A stretch of 64,000 nucleotides of DNA from Bacteroidales bacterium (GTDB lineage Bacteria; Bacteroidota; Bacteroidia; Bacteroidales; P3): positions 184,748 through 248,747 of the forward strand of contig JAFVBB010000010.1 in NCBI GenBank assembly GCA_017480225.1, in the 5' to 3' direction. Made by a program: the position numbers and the translations under genes. The notes beneath the pieces are model-generated. The model searched no databases, was not told the DNA's origin, and saw only the letters and a program-made list of their open reading frames with translations. Each line of letters starts with the position of its first letter. Positions within the stretch are counted from its first letter, which is position 1. Positions 1 through 8,554 of the stretch are shown here, one piece after another.

Positions 1-2
1 AC

Positions 3-440
3 CTTTGCAAGTACATACAGCAGCAGCTGGGACTGCTGGGCATCGAGGTGCAGGTCGACGTGAACCCTCCAGCCGCCCTGCGCGAGCAGATTGCACAGGG
101 ACGCTCGCCGTGGTTCAGGGGCTCGTGGGTAGCCGACTACCCCGACGCCGAGAACTACCTGTCGCTGTTCTACAGCCCCAACCGTGCCCCTGCTGGCCCC
201 AACTACACACGCTTCTCTTTACCTGCCTACGACCGCACGTACGAGCAGGCGCGCTCGTGCACCGACCCCGCGCGGCGCACAGAGCTCTACCGCAGGCTCG
301 ACAGCCTGGCCATGGCCGAGGCGCCGTTGATGGTGCTCTACTACGACCAGGCGCTGCACTTCACCCACCGCCGCCTGCATGGCCTTTGCACAAATGCAAT
401 GAACAGCCTCGACTTGAGGCATGTGTGGTTCGAACAGTAA
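3..440 (+). CDS. ABC transporter substrate-binding protein, family 5 (C-terminal part)
   Basis: This is the 3' end of a gene that enters from the left edge; the frame is open from base 3 to the TAA at 438-440. The roughly 145 visible residues look like the C-terminal lobe of the extracytoplasmic peptide/nickel-type solute-binding proteins (SBP family 5). A segment reading WVADYPDAENYL is followed by YSPNRAPAGPN, an ARRTELYRRLD helix and an EAPLMVLYYDQA strand, the usual end pattern of this family. It would present peptides or related ligands to a permease that is not in the window. The methionines near base 48 are internal and not the start. The ligand cannot be told. Confidence 0.8.
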   Translation, partial: LCKYIQQQLGLLGIEVQVDVNPPAALREQIAQGRSPWFRGSWVADYPDAENYLSLFYSPNRAPAGPNYTRFSLPAYDRTYEQARSCTDPARRTELYRRLDSLAMAEAPLMVLYYDQALHFTHRRLHGLCTNAMNSLDLRHVWFEQ

Positions 441-466
441 GAGATGGGGGTGGAGGCTGCGTGCCG

Positions 467-1081
467 TCACATCTTCACGCGGCCGCCTTTGTAGAAATGG
501 GTGTTCCAGTACTTGCTTTCAAGACTGCTCACACTGACGCCATTACTGGTCGATGAGTGGGCGAAAAGATTGTTTTTCAAGTATATGCCCACGTGCGACA
601 CCTTACCTTTCGAATTTGTGAAGAACAGAAGGTCGCCCTCGCGCAACTGGCTCCGCCCGATGAGGCTCACGTCGCCCAGCATGTCGTTGGCGGTGCGGTG
701 AAGGGTTACGCCGTACACGTCGCGGTAGACCGTGCCCACAAATGCCGAACAGTCGATGCCGGAGCGGTCGGTGCCGCCATACTTGTAGGGCACGCCGAGC
801 CACGAGTTCACCGTCTCGTAGAGCAGAGCGTTGTCGCCGTTGTCGCACTTCAGCCCCAGCGCGTTGCTGCAACCGTCGACAGGGGCGGGCTTGGGCTGCA
901 CCGGGGTGGCGATGACAGGCGTTTCGCGCACCATCTCGTCGGCGTAGAGTTTGCCTATGATGAAGTCCTCATCCTCAAGGTCGCGGGCAAGAAACTTCTG
1001 CAGCGACTCGCACGAGGCGCACAGGGCGCAGCACAGCAGCAGCGTCGCAGTCTTCAGAACAGAGGCAGGCTTCATCGTCAT
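467..1081 (-). CDS. NlpC/P60 family lipoprotein (cell-wall peptidase)
   Basis: This is a secreted cysteine peptidase of the NlpC/P60 (C40) family, which cuts peptidoglycan stem peptides in the periplasm. A lipoprotein signal peptide ends in LCASC, so it is probably anchored in the envelope. The NlpC/P60 domain occupies about residues 85-200, with the nucleophile in DCSAF, the first His in HVGIY and the third catalytic position in FAHSS. It is the last gene of a three-gene minus-strand operon with an FtsB-like protein and a lytic transglycosylase, all acting on the wall or divisome. An upstream GTG at 1093 overlaps the previous stop; ATG codons at 1081 and 1075 give a cleaner signal peptide. 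Confidence 0.88.
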   Translation of the reverse strand: MTMKPASVLKTATLLLCCALCASCESLQKFLARDLEDEDFIIGKLYADEMVRETPVIATPVQPKPAPVDGCSNALGLKCDNGDNALLYETVNSWLGVPYKYGGTDRSGIDCSAFVGTVYRDVYGVTLHRTANDMLGDVSLIGRSQLREGDLLFFTNSKGKVSHVGIYLKNNLFAHSSTSNGVSVSSLESKYWNTHFYKGGRVKM

Positions 1082-1089
1082 GGCGCGGT

Positions 1090-1371
1090 TCACTTGATTA
1101 CGAAAATATCCTCGTCGGCACGCTTCATGTAGTAGTTCTCGCGGCCATATCGCTCGCGCTCGTCGAGGCTCGACAGCATGGCCGCATTGTTCAGGCTGTC
1201 CTGCACTATGGCCTCGCGCAAGGCGGCCTCCTCGGCGTGCAGCTCGCGCACCTGCCTGCCAACGCGCCTGGCCACCATCAAGTTGTACTCGTCAAGAAAG
1301 AATATCAGCGCCACGAACACCAGTGTGGCAATCACATACTTGTTGGTCAATACCTTGAGCGTCTTCTTCAT
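1090..1371 (-). CDS. FtsB/DivIC family septum formation initiator
   Basis: This small bitopic membrane protein has 93 residues. A short cytoplasmic start is followed by one hydrophobic segment (about residues 12-28, ending LIFFLDEYN) and then a charged helix likely to form a coiled coil (about 35-65). The ERERYGRENYYMKRADEDIF tail matches the conserved end of FtsB/DivIC proteins, where this region contacts FtsQ and FtsL partners at the septum. It lies between a lytic transglycosylase gene (24 nt upstream) and an NlpC/P60 lipoprotein gene that overlaps its stop, which fits a wall-growth operon. Confidence 0.85.
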   Translation of the reverse strand: MKKTLKVLTNKYVIATLVFVALIFFLDEYNLMVARRVGRQVRELHAEEAALREAIVQDSLNNAAMLSSLDERERYGRENYYMKRADEDIFVIK

Positions 1372-1395
1372 GGGTAGCAGGATGCTTGGCGGGCG

Positions 1396-2643
1396 TCAGA
1401 TCTTCAGTTTCTGCCCTACGTGAATATTGTCGTTTTTCAATCCGTTGCGCTTCTTCAAAGTGGCCACGCTCACCCCGTGCTTGGCAGCTATCTTGCTCAA
1501 GGTGTCACCTTTGCGCACAGTGTAGTAGTGGCCGCTGCCCTGACTGGTGCTGCCTCCGCGCGACGGCTCGATGCGCACAGGCCTGCGCTGCAGGCTGTCG
1601 GCGGTGAGGGCATAGATGGAATCCTGCCCGGCAATGAACGCGTCGAGCGCCGAGGTGGGCAGCATGAGCGAGTAAAGACCCGTCGAGGCCGGGATGAACC
1701 CAACCCTGTACTGCGGATTAAGCTCGCGCAGAGCCTCTTGGTCCACACCAGTGACCTCGGCCACGTGGCACAGCATGGCATCGCGCGCCAGCATCACCGT
1801 GTCGGTGCGCACTGGCAGCTCCAGGCGCGTGGGGCGCAGGCCGTGCTCCTCATAGTAGGTCATCACGTAGGCCGCTGCAATATAGGCCGGTATGTAGCCA
1901 CGCGTCTCGCGCGGCAGGTTGTTGTATATCTCCCAGAAGCCGGTCTTGCCGCCACTGCGGGCTATGGCCTTCTTCACATTGCCCGGCCCGCAGTTGTAGG
2001 CCGCCATGGCAAGCGTCCAGTCGCCGAAGATGTCGTGCAGATCCTTCAGGAACCTGGCCGCCGCCACCGTCGACTTCTCGGCGTCGCGTCGCTCGTCGAG
2101 CACCGAGTTCACCTCCAGATCGTACAGTTTGCCAGTGCCATACATGAATTGCCACAACCCGGCGGCACCGGCGCGCGAGGTGGCCTGAGGGTTGAGGGCG
2201 CTCTCCACGATGGTGAGGTACTTCACCTCCTCCGGCACCCCGAAGCGATCCAGCGTCTGCTCAAACATGGGGAAATAGCGCTCCTGCTGCATAAGCGTCA
2301 AGTCGAGCCTGCGCGACATGATGCGCAGGTACAGCCTGATGTGAGCCCTGACAACACTGTTCATCGTCATCGGCACCACGGTGTGCATCTCGGAGAGCCT
2401 GCGCTCTATCACAGAGTCGGGCACCTCGTCGAAGTCCTCGACAGCAAATGTCGACGAACTGCGCAGCGTGTGGTGCGCATAGCGGCGCATATAGTAACTG
2501 TTCAGCAAGGAGTCGTACGACGAACTGTAACGCGCAGCCATCACCTCGGCATCGCTGGCGGCATCGACATGCTGGCCAAAAGCCAACACCGTGTATATCA
2601 TTGCCGTAAGCAGCACGGCAAATCCAATCAAGCTGTGCTTCAT
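1396..2643 (-). CDS. Lytic murein transglycosylase with C-terminal LysM domain (MltD-like)
   Basis: This protein cleaves the glycan strand of peptidoglycan. After a signal sequence there is an SLT domain (about residues 120-260) with the catalytic Glu in TIVESALNP, then GLWQFMYGTG and AAYNCGPGN, all hallmarks of family 1 lytic transglycosylases. The last 45 residues form one LysM wall-binding repeat beginning YTVRKGDTLSKIA. The order signal-SLT-LysM and the length (415 aa) fit MltD-type enzymes of Bacteroidetes. The ATG at 2643 is preferred over an in-frame codon at 2670 because it puts a hydrophobic signal directly at the N terminus. It is the first gene of the operon with ftsB-like and NlpC/P60 genes. 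Confidence 0.88.
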   Translation of the reverse strand: MKHSLIGFAVLLTAMIYTVLAFGQHVDAASDAEVMAARYSSSYDSLLNSYYMRRYAHHTLRSSSTFAVEDFDEVPDSVIERRLSEMHTVVPMTMNSVVRAHIRLYLRIMSRRLDLTLMQQERYFPMFEQTLDRFGVPEEVKYLTIVESALNPQATSRAGAAGLWQFMYGTGKLYDLEVNSVLDERRDAEKSTVAAARFLKDLHDIFGDWTLAMAAYNCGPGNVKKAIARSGGKTGFWEIYNNLPRETRGYIPAYIAAAYVMTYYEEHGLRPTRLELPVRTDTVMLARDAMLCHVAEVTGVDQEALRELNPQYRVGFIPASTGLYSLMLPTSALDAFIAGQDSIYALTADSLQRRPVRIEPSRGGSTSQGSGHYYTVRKGDTLSKIAAKHGVSVATLKKRNGLKNDNIHVGQKLKI

Positions 2644-2851
2644 GTGTTGGTTAACGCCTTGCGCGTACAATTATTATGCGGCACGCAAAAAAAAGAGCCA
2701 GGCAGCAACCTCCGGCATCCACCGCCTCGTCGCAAATCGCGCCACAGTAGTCGCAACGGCCACACCCCAAGCCGCAAACAACAGCCAACAGCTACCCAAG
2801 CGAGGATTAAACCCATGTCAAACACAAGTCAACAACTAACCAACAACTGCA

Positions 2852-2987
2852 CAACTCCTACAAAAGTAGTACTTGACAAGGCGATGGGTAGGTGATGAGT
2901 AGGAGTTGAGTAGGAGTTGGTCTATCCTTAATGCTGATTATCAGTATCTTGTATATATAACAATTACCCCCTGCCCGTAATTTTTAT
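2852..2987 (+). repeat. Family 1 intergenic element, copy A (four 11-bp units)
   Basis: A short left arm (CAACTCCTAC, 2852-2861) is followed by exactly four head-to-tail 11-bp units at 2875-2885 (GACAAGGCGAT), 2886-2896 (GGGTAGGTGAT), 2897-2907 and 2908-2918 (both GAGTAGGAGTT), then GGTC, a short CTGATTATCAG palindrome and a TTACCCCCTGCC end. The left arm is complementary to the GTAGGAGTTG of the units, so a stem can form. It lies between the divergent lytic transglycosylase and XRE regulator genes. No reading frame runs through it. Three more copies are in this window. Confidence 0.9.
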
Positions 2988-3240
2988 ATCTGACTGATTT
3001 ACTGCGTATTGTGTAAAATACTAATATCTTGCCAATTCAGGCCCAACAAATCCACAATAACGTTTCGCCTTTGAGGCAACGCAACCAGACCTCGACCTCA
3101 AAGAAGCCTGCCGACCGTCATCGGCAGCGCCATCTGCAAAGTAGCCGCACGAAATATCGCCGCTAATGGGCTATCCCGACCCGGCACGACAAAATGTACG
3201 TCAAGGGACACGATAGGCGAACAGAAGGGAAATCCGTATG
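2988..3240. other. Non-coding stretch, no supported gene
   Basis: This part of the 1-kb divergent gap lies between repeat copy A and the regulator's operators. No open frame here has plausible codon use or a recognisable product, and no tRNA fold is apparent. Base composition changes from GC-rich to strongly AT-rich towards its right end. Confidence 0.5.
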
Positions 3241-3255
3241 TTTACATTTGTACAA
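3241..3255. promoter_or_regulatory. Candidate operator (TTTACA-TT-TGTACA)
   Basis: This is a near-perfect inverted repeat of the TTACA-N2-TGTAA type, about 400 nt upstream of the XRE regulator. It is the most distal of several related palindromes. Binding by the neighbouring regulator is inferred from proximity only. Confidence 0.45.
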
Positions 3256-3310
3256 ACAGCATGAGGGCTTACAGCACTTCATCTTTTACATTGTTACAAT
3301 TTACACATCA

Positions 3311-3324
3311 TTTACATTTGTAAA
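3311..3324. promoter_or_regulatory. Candidate operator, perfect palindrome TTTACA-TT-TGTAAA
   Basis: This is a perfect 6-2-6 palindrome. A half-matching site (ACATCTGTAA) follows at 3334-3343, and an imperfect one lies at 3284-3300. The cluster upstream of a helix-turn-helix gene suggests an operator array. Confidence 0.55.
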
Positions 3325-3555
3325 ACACCCACCACATCTGTAACGAATGTTAATTTGTGCCATTCATTACCGATATATTCATATACGGGTGGCATTATCA
3401 GTATTTTATGTAATACGAATTAAGTATTACTTAAACATATTCCCAATACTGAAGCAAAACTTACACTTAACAATATTTTCGAGTGTTAATTATTGTTTTA
3501 TAGTTATATATGTCTGTCAATTATACTATAAATCGAATAGTAGGGCCGGTTTATT

Positions 3556-3571
3556 TTTGTAAGTTTACAAA
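3556..3571. promoter_or_regulatory. Candidate operator, perfect palindrome TTTGTAA-GT-TTACAAA
   Basis: This 7-2-7 palindrome lies just upstream of the -33 element of the regulator promoter. Its half sites are those of the other operators in the opposite relative orientation. Confidence 0.55.
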
Positions 3572-3576
3572 TTTAA

Positions 3577-3608
3577 TTTGTATAGTTTTACCGAATGTTG
3601 TATCTTTG
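3577..3608 (+). promoter_or_regulatory. Bacteroidetes-type promoter of the XRE regulator
   Basis: TTTG at 3577-3580 and TATCTTTG at 3601-3608 are separated by 20 nt, a close match to the Bacteroidetes primary sigma consensus. The start codon at 3645 is 36 nt downstream of the -7 box. Palindromes flank the promoter on both sides. Confidence 0.7.
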
Positions 3609-3628
3609 TAAAACAAACAGACACGCCA

Positions 3629-3640
3629 TTACATCTGTAA
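3629..3640. promoter_or_regulatory. Candidate operator TTACA-TC-TGTAA next to the start codon
   Basis: This perfect 5-2-5 palindrome ends four bases before the ATG of the XRE regulator and just downstream of its promoter. The position suits autorepression. Confidence 0.6.
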
Positions 3641-3644
3641 GAAA

Positions 3645-4172
3645 ATGATAAACAGGATAAATCTAATTTTGAAGGCAAAAAACATCACCGCAAAACAGTT
3701 TGCCGAGGAGATTGGAATACAGCCGTCGGGCATGTCGCACATCATGGGCGGGCGCAACAACCCCAGCCTCGAGTTTGTCTCGAAGGTGCTGCGCCGCTAC
3801 CCCGAGCTTGATGCCAACTGGCTGCTGCTTGGCCGTGGCGAGATGTATGCCTCAGGCGCTGCCGCAAGTCCGGCTCCTGCCCCGCCCTCTTCGCCTGAAC
3901 CCACGCTCTTCAGCGCCGGGCCGGAAGACGGCGGCACACCAATCATTGACGAGGTGGTAAGAAATGAGGAGTATGCCCCCTCGCCTGCCCTCAACGCGGC
4001 CGTGGCTACGGCTGGCGTGACAAGCAGCCACACTGACGAAGACAGCAGCAAGCCGGCCGCAAGACCTGCGGCCACCGTCGCCCCACGCCGCGCGAAGCGC
4101 ATAATAATAATGTATGGAGACGGAACATTCAGCGAATACCTGCCGGACGGCGTGGCCGCAGACCGTCAGTAG
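3645..4172 (+). CDS. XRE-type helix-turn-helix transcriptional regulator
   Basis: This 175-residue DNA-binding protein has an N-terminal helix-turn-helix (about residues 5-60) that includes TAKQFAEEIGIQPSGMSHI and a NWLLLGRGEMY end, typical of the phage-repressor-like XRE proteins common in Bacteroidetes. The rest is a Pro/Ala-rich linker and a short basic tail ending in a YGDGTFSEYLP segment; no peptidase or ligand domain is visible. Palindromes upstream suggest that it represses its own promoter. The gene's first 60 bases are AT-rich like the upstream region. It converges on rarA, with a 7-nt overlap of the stop codons. The targets are unknown; I see no prophage genes nearby. Confidence 0.85.
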   Translation: MINRINLILKAKNITAKQFAEEIGIQPSGMSHIMGGRNNPSLEFVSKVLRRYPELDANWLLLGRGEMYASGAAASPAPAPPSSPEPTLFSAGPEDGGTPIIDEVVRNEEYAPSPALNAAVATAGVTSSHTDEDSSKPAARPAATVAPRRAKRIIIMYGDGTFSEYLPDGVAADRQ

Positions 4173-5419
4173 CCGTACTTCTCGCCCCAGCGGGCACGCA
4201 GCTGCTGGCGAGCGTCCTGCTCGCGCGGAGTGGTGCCGGGCTCGTAGAAGCGGCTGCCCTCAAGCCCCTGAGGCAGATACTCTTGCAAGGCAAAGTTGTT
4301 CTCGAAGTCGTGGGCATACTTGTAGCCCTCGCCGTAGCCCAGCCGCTTCATCAGCTTGGTAGGTGCATTGCGGATATGCAAAGGCACAGGCAGGTCACCC
4401 CACTGAGCCACTGCCTGCTCGGCATTCTTCAGGGCCATATAGGTGGCATTGCTCTTGGCGGAGCAGGCCAGGTAGCAGGCGCACTGCGACAGGTTGATGC
4501 GGCACTCAGGGTAGCCTATCTTGCTGACCGCGTCAAAGGTGGCGTTGGCAAGCAAAAGCGCGTTGGGGTTGGCGTTACCGATGTCCTCGCTGGCAAAGAT
4601 GAGCATACGCCTCGCGATGAACAGCGGGTCTTCGCCACCGGCAATCATCCTGGCCAGCCAGTAGACCGCGCCGTTGGGGTCGGAGCCCCGCATACTCTTG
4701 ATAAAGGCCGAGATGATGTCGTAGTGCATCTCGCCCTGCTTGTCGTAGTAAGCCAGGTTTTGCTGTATCACCTCGGAAGTCACGGCGTTGGTCACCTCAA
4801 CCCTGCCGCCACCGGCACGGTTGACCACCAGTTCCAGGGCGTTGAGCAGCTTGCGGGCATCGCCGCCGCTGACGCGCATCAGGGCGTCGGCCTCGCTCAC
4901 CACCACCTCGATTCCATGGGTAGAATAGTGGCGCACGGCGCTGTCGATGAGCCTGCGCATGTCGTCCTCGCCAAACTCCTTGAGCACAAACACCTGGCAC
5001 CGCGAGAGCAACGCCGAGATAACCTCAAAGGAGGGGTTCTCGGTAGTGGCGCCGATGAGGGTGATGGTGCCGCGTTCCACGGCGCCCAGCAGTGAGTCCT
5101 GCTGCGCCTTGTTGAAACGGTGTATCTCGTCGATGAAAAGGATTGCCCCCTGCTCCTGCCTGGCCTTCTCAATAACCTCGCGCACCTCTTTGACGCCGCT
5201 GCTGATGGCGCTCAATGTGTGGAACGGGCGTTGCAACGTGTTTGAGATGATGTATGCCAGTGTCGTCTTGCCAATGCCCGGCGGCCCCCAGAAAATCATT
5301 GACGGAATGTTGCCACCCTCGATAAGGGTGCGCAACGGAGCCCCCTGCCCCACCAAATGCTGCTGCCCGATGTAACCGTCGAGGGTTCGCGGGCGCAGCA
5401 ATTCGGCAAGAGGAGTCAT
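4166..5419 (-). CDS. rarA: Replication-associated recombination protein A (RarA/MgsA)
   Basis: This is an AAA+ ATPase of the clamp-loader class that acts at stalled replication forks. The 417-residue product shows Walker A GPPGIGKTT near residue 46, Walker B LFIDEIHRFNKAQQD, and the C-terminal tetramerisation region with the conserved YLPQGLEG segment. The family's N-terminal signature PLAELLRPRTLDGYIGQ supports the ATG at 5419; the open frame extends 306 nt further upstream, but that part does not resemble RarA. It follows queA by 26 nt on the same strand, so the two are probably co-transcribed. Confidence 0.95.
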   Translation of the reverse strand: MTPLAELLRPRTLDGYIGQQHLVGQGAPLRTLIEGGNIPSMIFWGPPGIGKTTLAYIISNTLQRPFHTLSAISSGVKEVREVIEKARQEQGAILFIDEIHRFNKAQQDSLLGAVERGTITLIGATTENPSFEVISALLSRCQVFVLKEFGEDDMRRLIDSAVRHYSTHGIEVVVSEADALMRVSGGDARKLLNALELVVNRAGGGRVEVTNAVTSEVIQQNLAYYDKQGEMHYDIISAFIKSMRGSDPNGAVYWLARMIAGGEDPLFIARRMLIFASEDIGNANPNALLLANATFDAVSKIGYPECRINLSQCACYLACSAKSNATYMALKNAEQAVAQWGDLPVPLHIRNAPTKLMKRLGYGEGYKYAHDFENNFALQEYLPQGLEGSRFYEPGTTPREQDARQQLRARWGEKYGY

Positions 5420-5445
5420 GGTGGTATGGGTTAGAAAGAGAAGTG

Positions 5446-6501
5446 TCAGATAATGAGCATTGCGTCGCCGTATGTAGAGAAGCGGTACTTCTCCTTTACA
5501 GCCTGCTGGTAGGTGCGCATGAGCAATTCCGGCCCGGCAAAGGCGCTGACCATAATGAACTGGCTGCTCATGGGATGGTGGAAATTGGTGACCATCATGT
5601 CGGCGATGGTGAATTCGTAGGGCGGATATATGAATTTGTTGGTCCAGCCTTCGTAGGGGCGCACAGTGCCTGGGATGGTCACCGCGCTTTCCAGCGCCCT
5701 CATGGTGGTCGTGCCAATGCAGCACACGCGGTGTCCGGTCTGCTTGGCGTGCTCGATGGCGTCGCAGGCAGCCTGGTCCACATACATCTCCTCCGCATCC
5801 ATGCGGTGCTTCGACAGGTCCTCCACCTCAATATCCTTAAACTCACCCATGCCGGTATGCAGCGTCACCTCTACCCACCTCACATCCTTGATCTCCATCC
5901 GCTTAAGCAACTCTCGGCTAAAATGCAGGCCTGCTATCGGGGCAGCAACACTGCCCTCGCGCTTTGCGTAGATTGTCTGGTAGTTCTCGGCGTCGCTCTT
6001 TTCTATGTCGCGCAGGCGGCGCAGCTCGTCAGGCAGCGGGGTGCGTCCCATCCCGCGCACTATATGTATAAACTCATCGTGAGAACCGTCGAAAAGAAAG
6101 CGTATGGTGCGTCCACGGCTGGTGGTGTTGTCCACGACCTCAGCCACAAGCGCGTCGTTGGTTCCGAAGTACAGCTTGTTGCCTATTCTTATCTTTCGCG
6201 CCGGATCGACAATGACATCCCATAGGCGCATCTCCTCGTTGAGCTCGCGCAGCAGCAGCACCTCTATGCGGGCACCTGTTTTTTCCTTCTCGCCCTCGAG
6301 CAGGGAGGGGAATACCCTGGTGTTGTTTGCCACCACAACGTCATCGGTGTCAATATACTCAATAAAATCCTTGAATTGGCGGTGCTCTATCTCGCCCGTG
6401 TCGCGATGCAACACAAGCATTCGGGCGTCATCACGGTTACGCAGCGGCTTTTCTGCTATGAGTTCCTTTGGCAGGTTGAATCTGAATTGCGAAAGTTTCA
6501 T
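5446..6501 (-). CDS. queA: S-adenosylmethionine:tRNA ribosyltransferase-isomerase
   Basis: QueA transfers and isomerises the ribosyl group of S-adenosylmethionine onto preQ1 at tRNA position 34, giving epoxyqueuosine. The 351-residue product has the family length and signatures: the N-terminal [26 protein letters not shown], and [14 protein letters not shown] near the C terminus. The start at 6501 is chosen because the QueA N terminus begins there; upstream codons in the same open frame look non-coding. It is followed at 26 nt by rarA. Confidence 0.95.
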   Translation of the reverse strand: MKLSQFRFNLPKELIAEKPLRNRDDARMLVLHRDTGEIEHRQFKDFIEYIDTDDVVVANNTRVFPSLLEGEKEKTGARIEVLLLRELNEEMRLWDVIVDPARKIRIGNKLYFGTNDALVAEVVDNTTSRGRTIRFLFDGSHDEFIHIVRGMGRTPLPDELRRLRDIEKSDAENYQTIYAKREGSVAAPIAGLHFSRELLKRMEIKDVRWVEVTLHTGMGEFKDIEVEDLSKHRMDAEEMYVDQAACDAIEHAKQTGHRVCCIGTTTMRALESAVTIPGTVRPYEGWTNKFIYPPYEFTIADMMVTNFHHPMSSQFIMVSAFAGPELLMRTYQQAVKEKYRFSTYGDAMLII

Positions 6502-6602
6502 TTCTTGTCTTCGGTCACTATTTCGCAATGTAACGCAACTATTTCCTTTTTGTTTTGTGCAACCGAAAAAAATGTGCCGCAGGGTTCCAACCTGCAACGA
6601 AA

Positions 6603-6635
6603 GAGCCCACCGCCACAACCAGCGGCAATGGGCTC
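6603..6635 (-). terminator. Hairpin terminator after the ECF sigma operon
   Basis: Complementary arms GAGCCCACCGCCAC and GCGGCAATGGGCTC form a stem with two or three wobbles. Read on the minus strand, it follows the lipoprotein stop codon and runs into TTTCGTTGC, so it is a modest intrinsic terminator ahead of queA. Confidence 0.55.
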
Positions 6636-6663
6636 ATAGGTTTGGCACCGACCGTTTTACTTT

Positions 6664-7857
6664 CTACAGACGCTTCTCGACGAACAAAATCGCGCTCCAT
6701 TCGTCCACGTCGTCGATGCCAAAGACCGGCATGTAGGCGAGGATGCCTATCTGGCTGCCTTCACGATAGACGCTGCGGAACTGTGCCGATGTCGTGGCGG
6801 CACGCCACAGGTAGCGTAGCAGTATGTCGGCTGAGAGGTCGTCTATGGCCACCTCATCCTCTATCGAGCGCAACTCGCCTATCGTGCAGTTGATGCCATA
6901 GAACATGTTCGCGCCTGGAAAGTCGACTTTTGAAAGTTGCGTGGCGAAGTCGGTCTCAAACATAGGATAGGCAATATGGCTTCCACCCATCCACGACGAG
7001 ACAGCGCTGAATATGGTGTCGCCCGTCGGGTTGTACACAACATGCATTCCCCTGTTGCCGTCCTCATCGTCTACTATTGCGAAGGGCATGGCTGTGTTGA
7101 GGTTGTCCACACCCACCAGGGTGTCTATATGCACACCGCAGGCCTGCATAGTCATCAAGTTCACCTTCAGCTGCATAACTACACCTGTTGCCTCCTCTTC
7201 CACCTCGATGGCCAGAAAGCTCTTGCCGCTGGCGTCGCTCAGGCTTGATACGCTGCCGCAAAGGGTCACCGTGTCGCCGACAATGTGCTCCAGGCCGCGA
7301 AGGGTGACCGTTGGGTTGTCAGCCCACAAAAGGCTGCCGTGGTTGTAGATGAGCAGCGTGGTGTCGGCATTGACGCGCAGGGCATAGACCAGTCCGGGCA
7401 GGGGCACATCGCCCATTGCCGGATTGTCGGCCACAGTGACCACACCTGTGTAGCAACCATAGCTCTGCACGGCCGCCGCGGCATAGGCCCTGCCGCTGTA
7501 GGTGCCGCTCTGCTTGTCGAAGGTTATCGTCACCGTCTTGCCTTCCATCTCTTTCTTCTTCATCCATTCCTTCATCTTCTCGCGGTCCTTGGTGACGAGG
7601 GTCTCTTCCTTCTTTGAGGCGTGCTTGGTGAGGTCGCTGTTGTCGGCATTGCGGAACTGCACCACACTGCCGCTCTCAGCGTAGGAGCAAAGGTTGTCGA
7701 GCATGTCGTCCCACTGCTGCTCGGTAGTGAGGGTGACCGATGAGATCTTGCTGTCGACAGCGTAGACTATTGTGCGGTCAACCTCCTTCTCGTCGTGGCA
7801 GCCCGCCAAGGCGAGCAGCAGTCCCAGCAGCATGGTTGTTCTCAAGAAATGTTTCAT
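6664..7857 (-). CDS. Secreted lipoprotein of unknown function (ECF sigma operon)
   Basis: I do not recognise a family for this 397-residue product. It starts with a lipoprotein signal peptide (hydrophobic LLLGLLLA, lipobox LAGC) and has no later membrane segment, so it is an envelope lipoprotein. The body appears to be beta-rich and may contain repeated strand blocks around residues 40-130 and 140-240. The ATG at 7857 is chosen for the signal peptide. It is the last gene of a tight operon (sigma factor, small membrane protein, secreted protein, this gene), 11 nt after its neighbour, which suggests a role in the response that the sigma factor controls. Confidence 0.75.
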   Translation of the reverse strand: MKHFLRTTMLLGLLLALAGCHDEKEVDRTIVYAVDSKISSVTLTTEQQWDDMLDNLCSYAESGSVVQFRNADNSDLTKHASKKEETLVTKDREKMKEWMKKKEMEGKTVTITFDKQSGTYSGRAYAAAAVQSYGCYTGVVTVADNPAMGDVPLPGLVYALRVNADTTLLIYNHGSLLWADNPTVTLRGLEHIVGDTVTLCGSVSSLSDASGKSFLAIEVEEEATGVVMQLKVNLMTMQACGVHIDTLVGVDNLNTAMPFAIVDDEDGNRGMHVVYNPTGDTIFSAVSSWMGGSHIAYPMFETDFATQLSKVDFPGANMFYGINCTIGELRSIEDEVAIDDLSADILLRYLWRAATTSAQFRSVYREGSQIGILAYMPVFGIDDVDEWSAILFVEKRL

Positions 7858-7868
7858 CTCCGTAGTTG

Positions 7869-8273
7869 TTATTTGTTGTCTATTTTGTTCATTTGGAAAT
7901 CGGCCAGCGCGTCGTACTGCCGCCTGTCGGTCAGCATGTAGAAGCACAGGGTGCGCCGCTCGTGCGAGGCAACGGCCTTGCGGCAGGGCTTGCCGTCCCA
8001 CCGTTTGCGCGTGGCAGGCTGGGCGGCGTCGCCCAGCCACGAGGTCACCCCTTCGCGGCCGCGTATGTTGTGCTCGGCGCAGAGCTTGTCCCATGCCTTG
8101 TCGTCGTCGGCCACCAGGATGAGCACATCTACCTTCACGCTGTCGTTCAGCCTGAAGCCGCTCACCTCGGCCACCGTCAGGTTGTCGCGTCCGGCATAGT
8201 GCCTGTAGAGCGCACTTTGAGCCGAGGCGACAAGGGGCAGCAGCGCCAGCAGTATGAGAGCAAAGCGTTTCAT
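7869..8273 (-). CDS. Small secreted protein of unknown function (ECF sigma operon)
   Basis: This 134-residue protein has a clear signal peptide (KRFALILLALLPLVASA) and a short soluble domain with no family I can name. The segment KVDVLILVADDDKAWDKLCAEHNI looks like an alpha/beta core, and there are two Cys in the mature part (near PCRKAV and LCFYML). Its start overlaps the stop of the upstream gene by 4 nt (ATGA type), so translation is probably coupled. Context suggests an exported effector of the sigma-factor operon. Confidence 0.7.
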   Translation of the reverse strand: MKRFALILLALLPLVASAQSALYRHYAGRDNLTVAEVSGFRLNDSVKVDVLILVADDDKAWDKLCAEHNIRGREGVTSWLGDAAQPATRKRWDGKPCRKAVASHERRTLCFYMLTDRRQYDALADFQMNKIDNK

Positions 8274-8554
8274 ATGGCCTGTATCGTTAGCATCTCACCG
8301 GCCACCTGCGCCCAGTAGGCGTCGCTTTGGCCATCACGATTGCAGTACACCTTGTCGAAGTCCTGAGCCGACTTGGAGTGCATCATGGGCAGGGCCACCC
8401 CCGCCACCAGCAGCAGGGCCGCCACCCCGAGCGAAGCCCGCGCCGTGACCCGCCTGCGCTGCAGCCACGAGGGGTACTCCCTGGCCATCTTCTCGCCGTA
8501 GCGGCCAGCCTCAGCCATCTGCCACAACTGTTCGAATTTGTCTTCCTCTATCAT
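8270..8554 (-). CDS. Small single-pass membrane protein, possible anti-sigma factor
   Basis: The product has 94 residues: a charged cytosolic N-terminal half (about residues 1-37), one membrane helix around 40-58 (LGVAALLLVAGVALPMM) and a short C-terminal part. It overlaps the upstream ECF sigma gene by 4 nt and the downstream gene by 4 nt. The position directly after an ECF sigma gene and the topology fit a small anti-sigma protein, but no zinc-binding HxxxCxxC motif is visible, so the role is inferred from context. Confidence 0.65.
   Translation of the reverse strand: MIEEDKFEQLWQMAEAGRYGEKMAREYPSWLQRRRVTARASLGVAALLLVAGVALPMMHSKSAQDFDKVYCNRDGQSDAYWAQVAGEMLTIQAI

Noticed and set aside
3241-4172. 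Prophage or mobile island around the XRE regulator
   Set aside because: No integrase, structural, replication or plasmid genes are adjacent; flanking genes are ordinary housekeeping genes.
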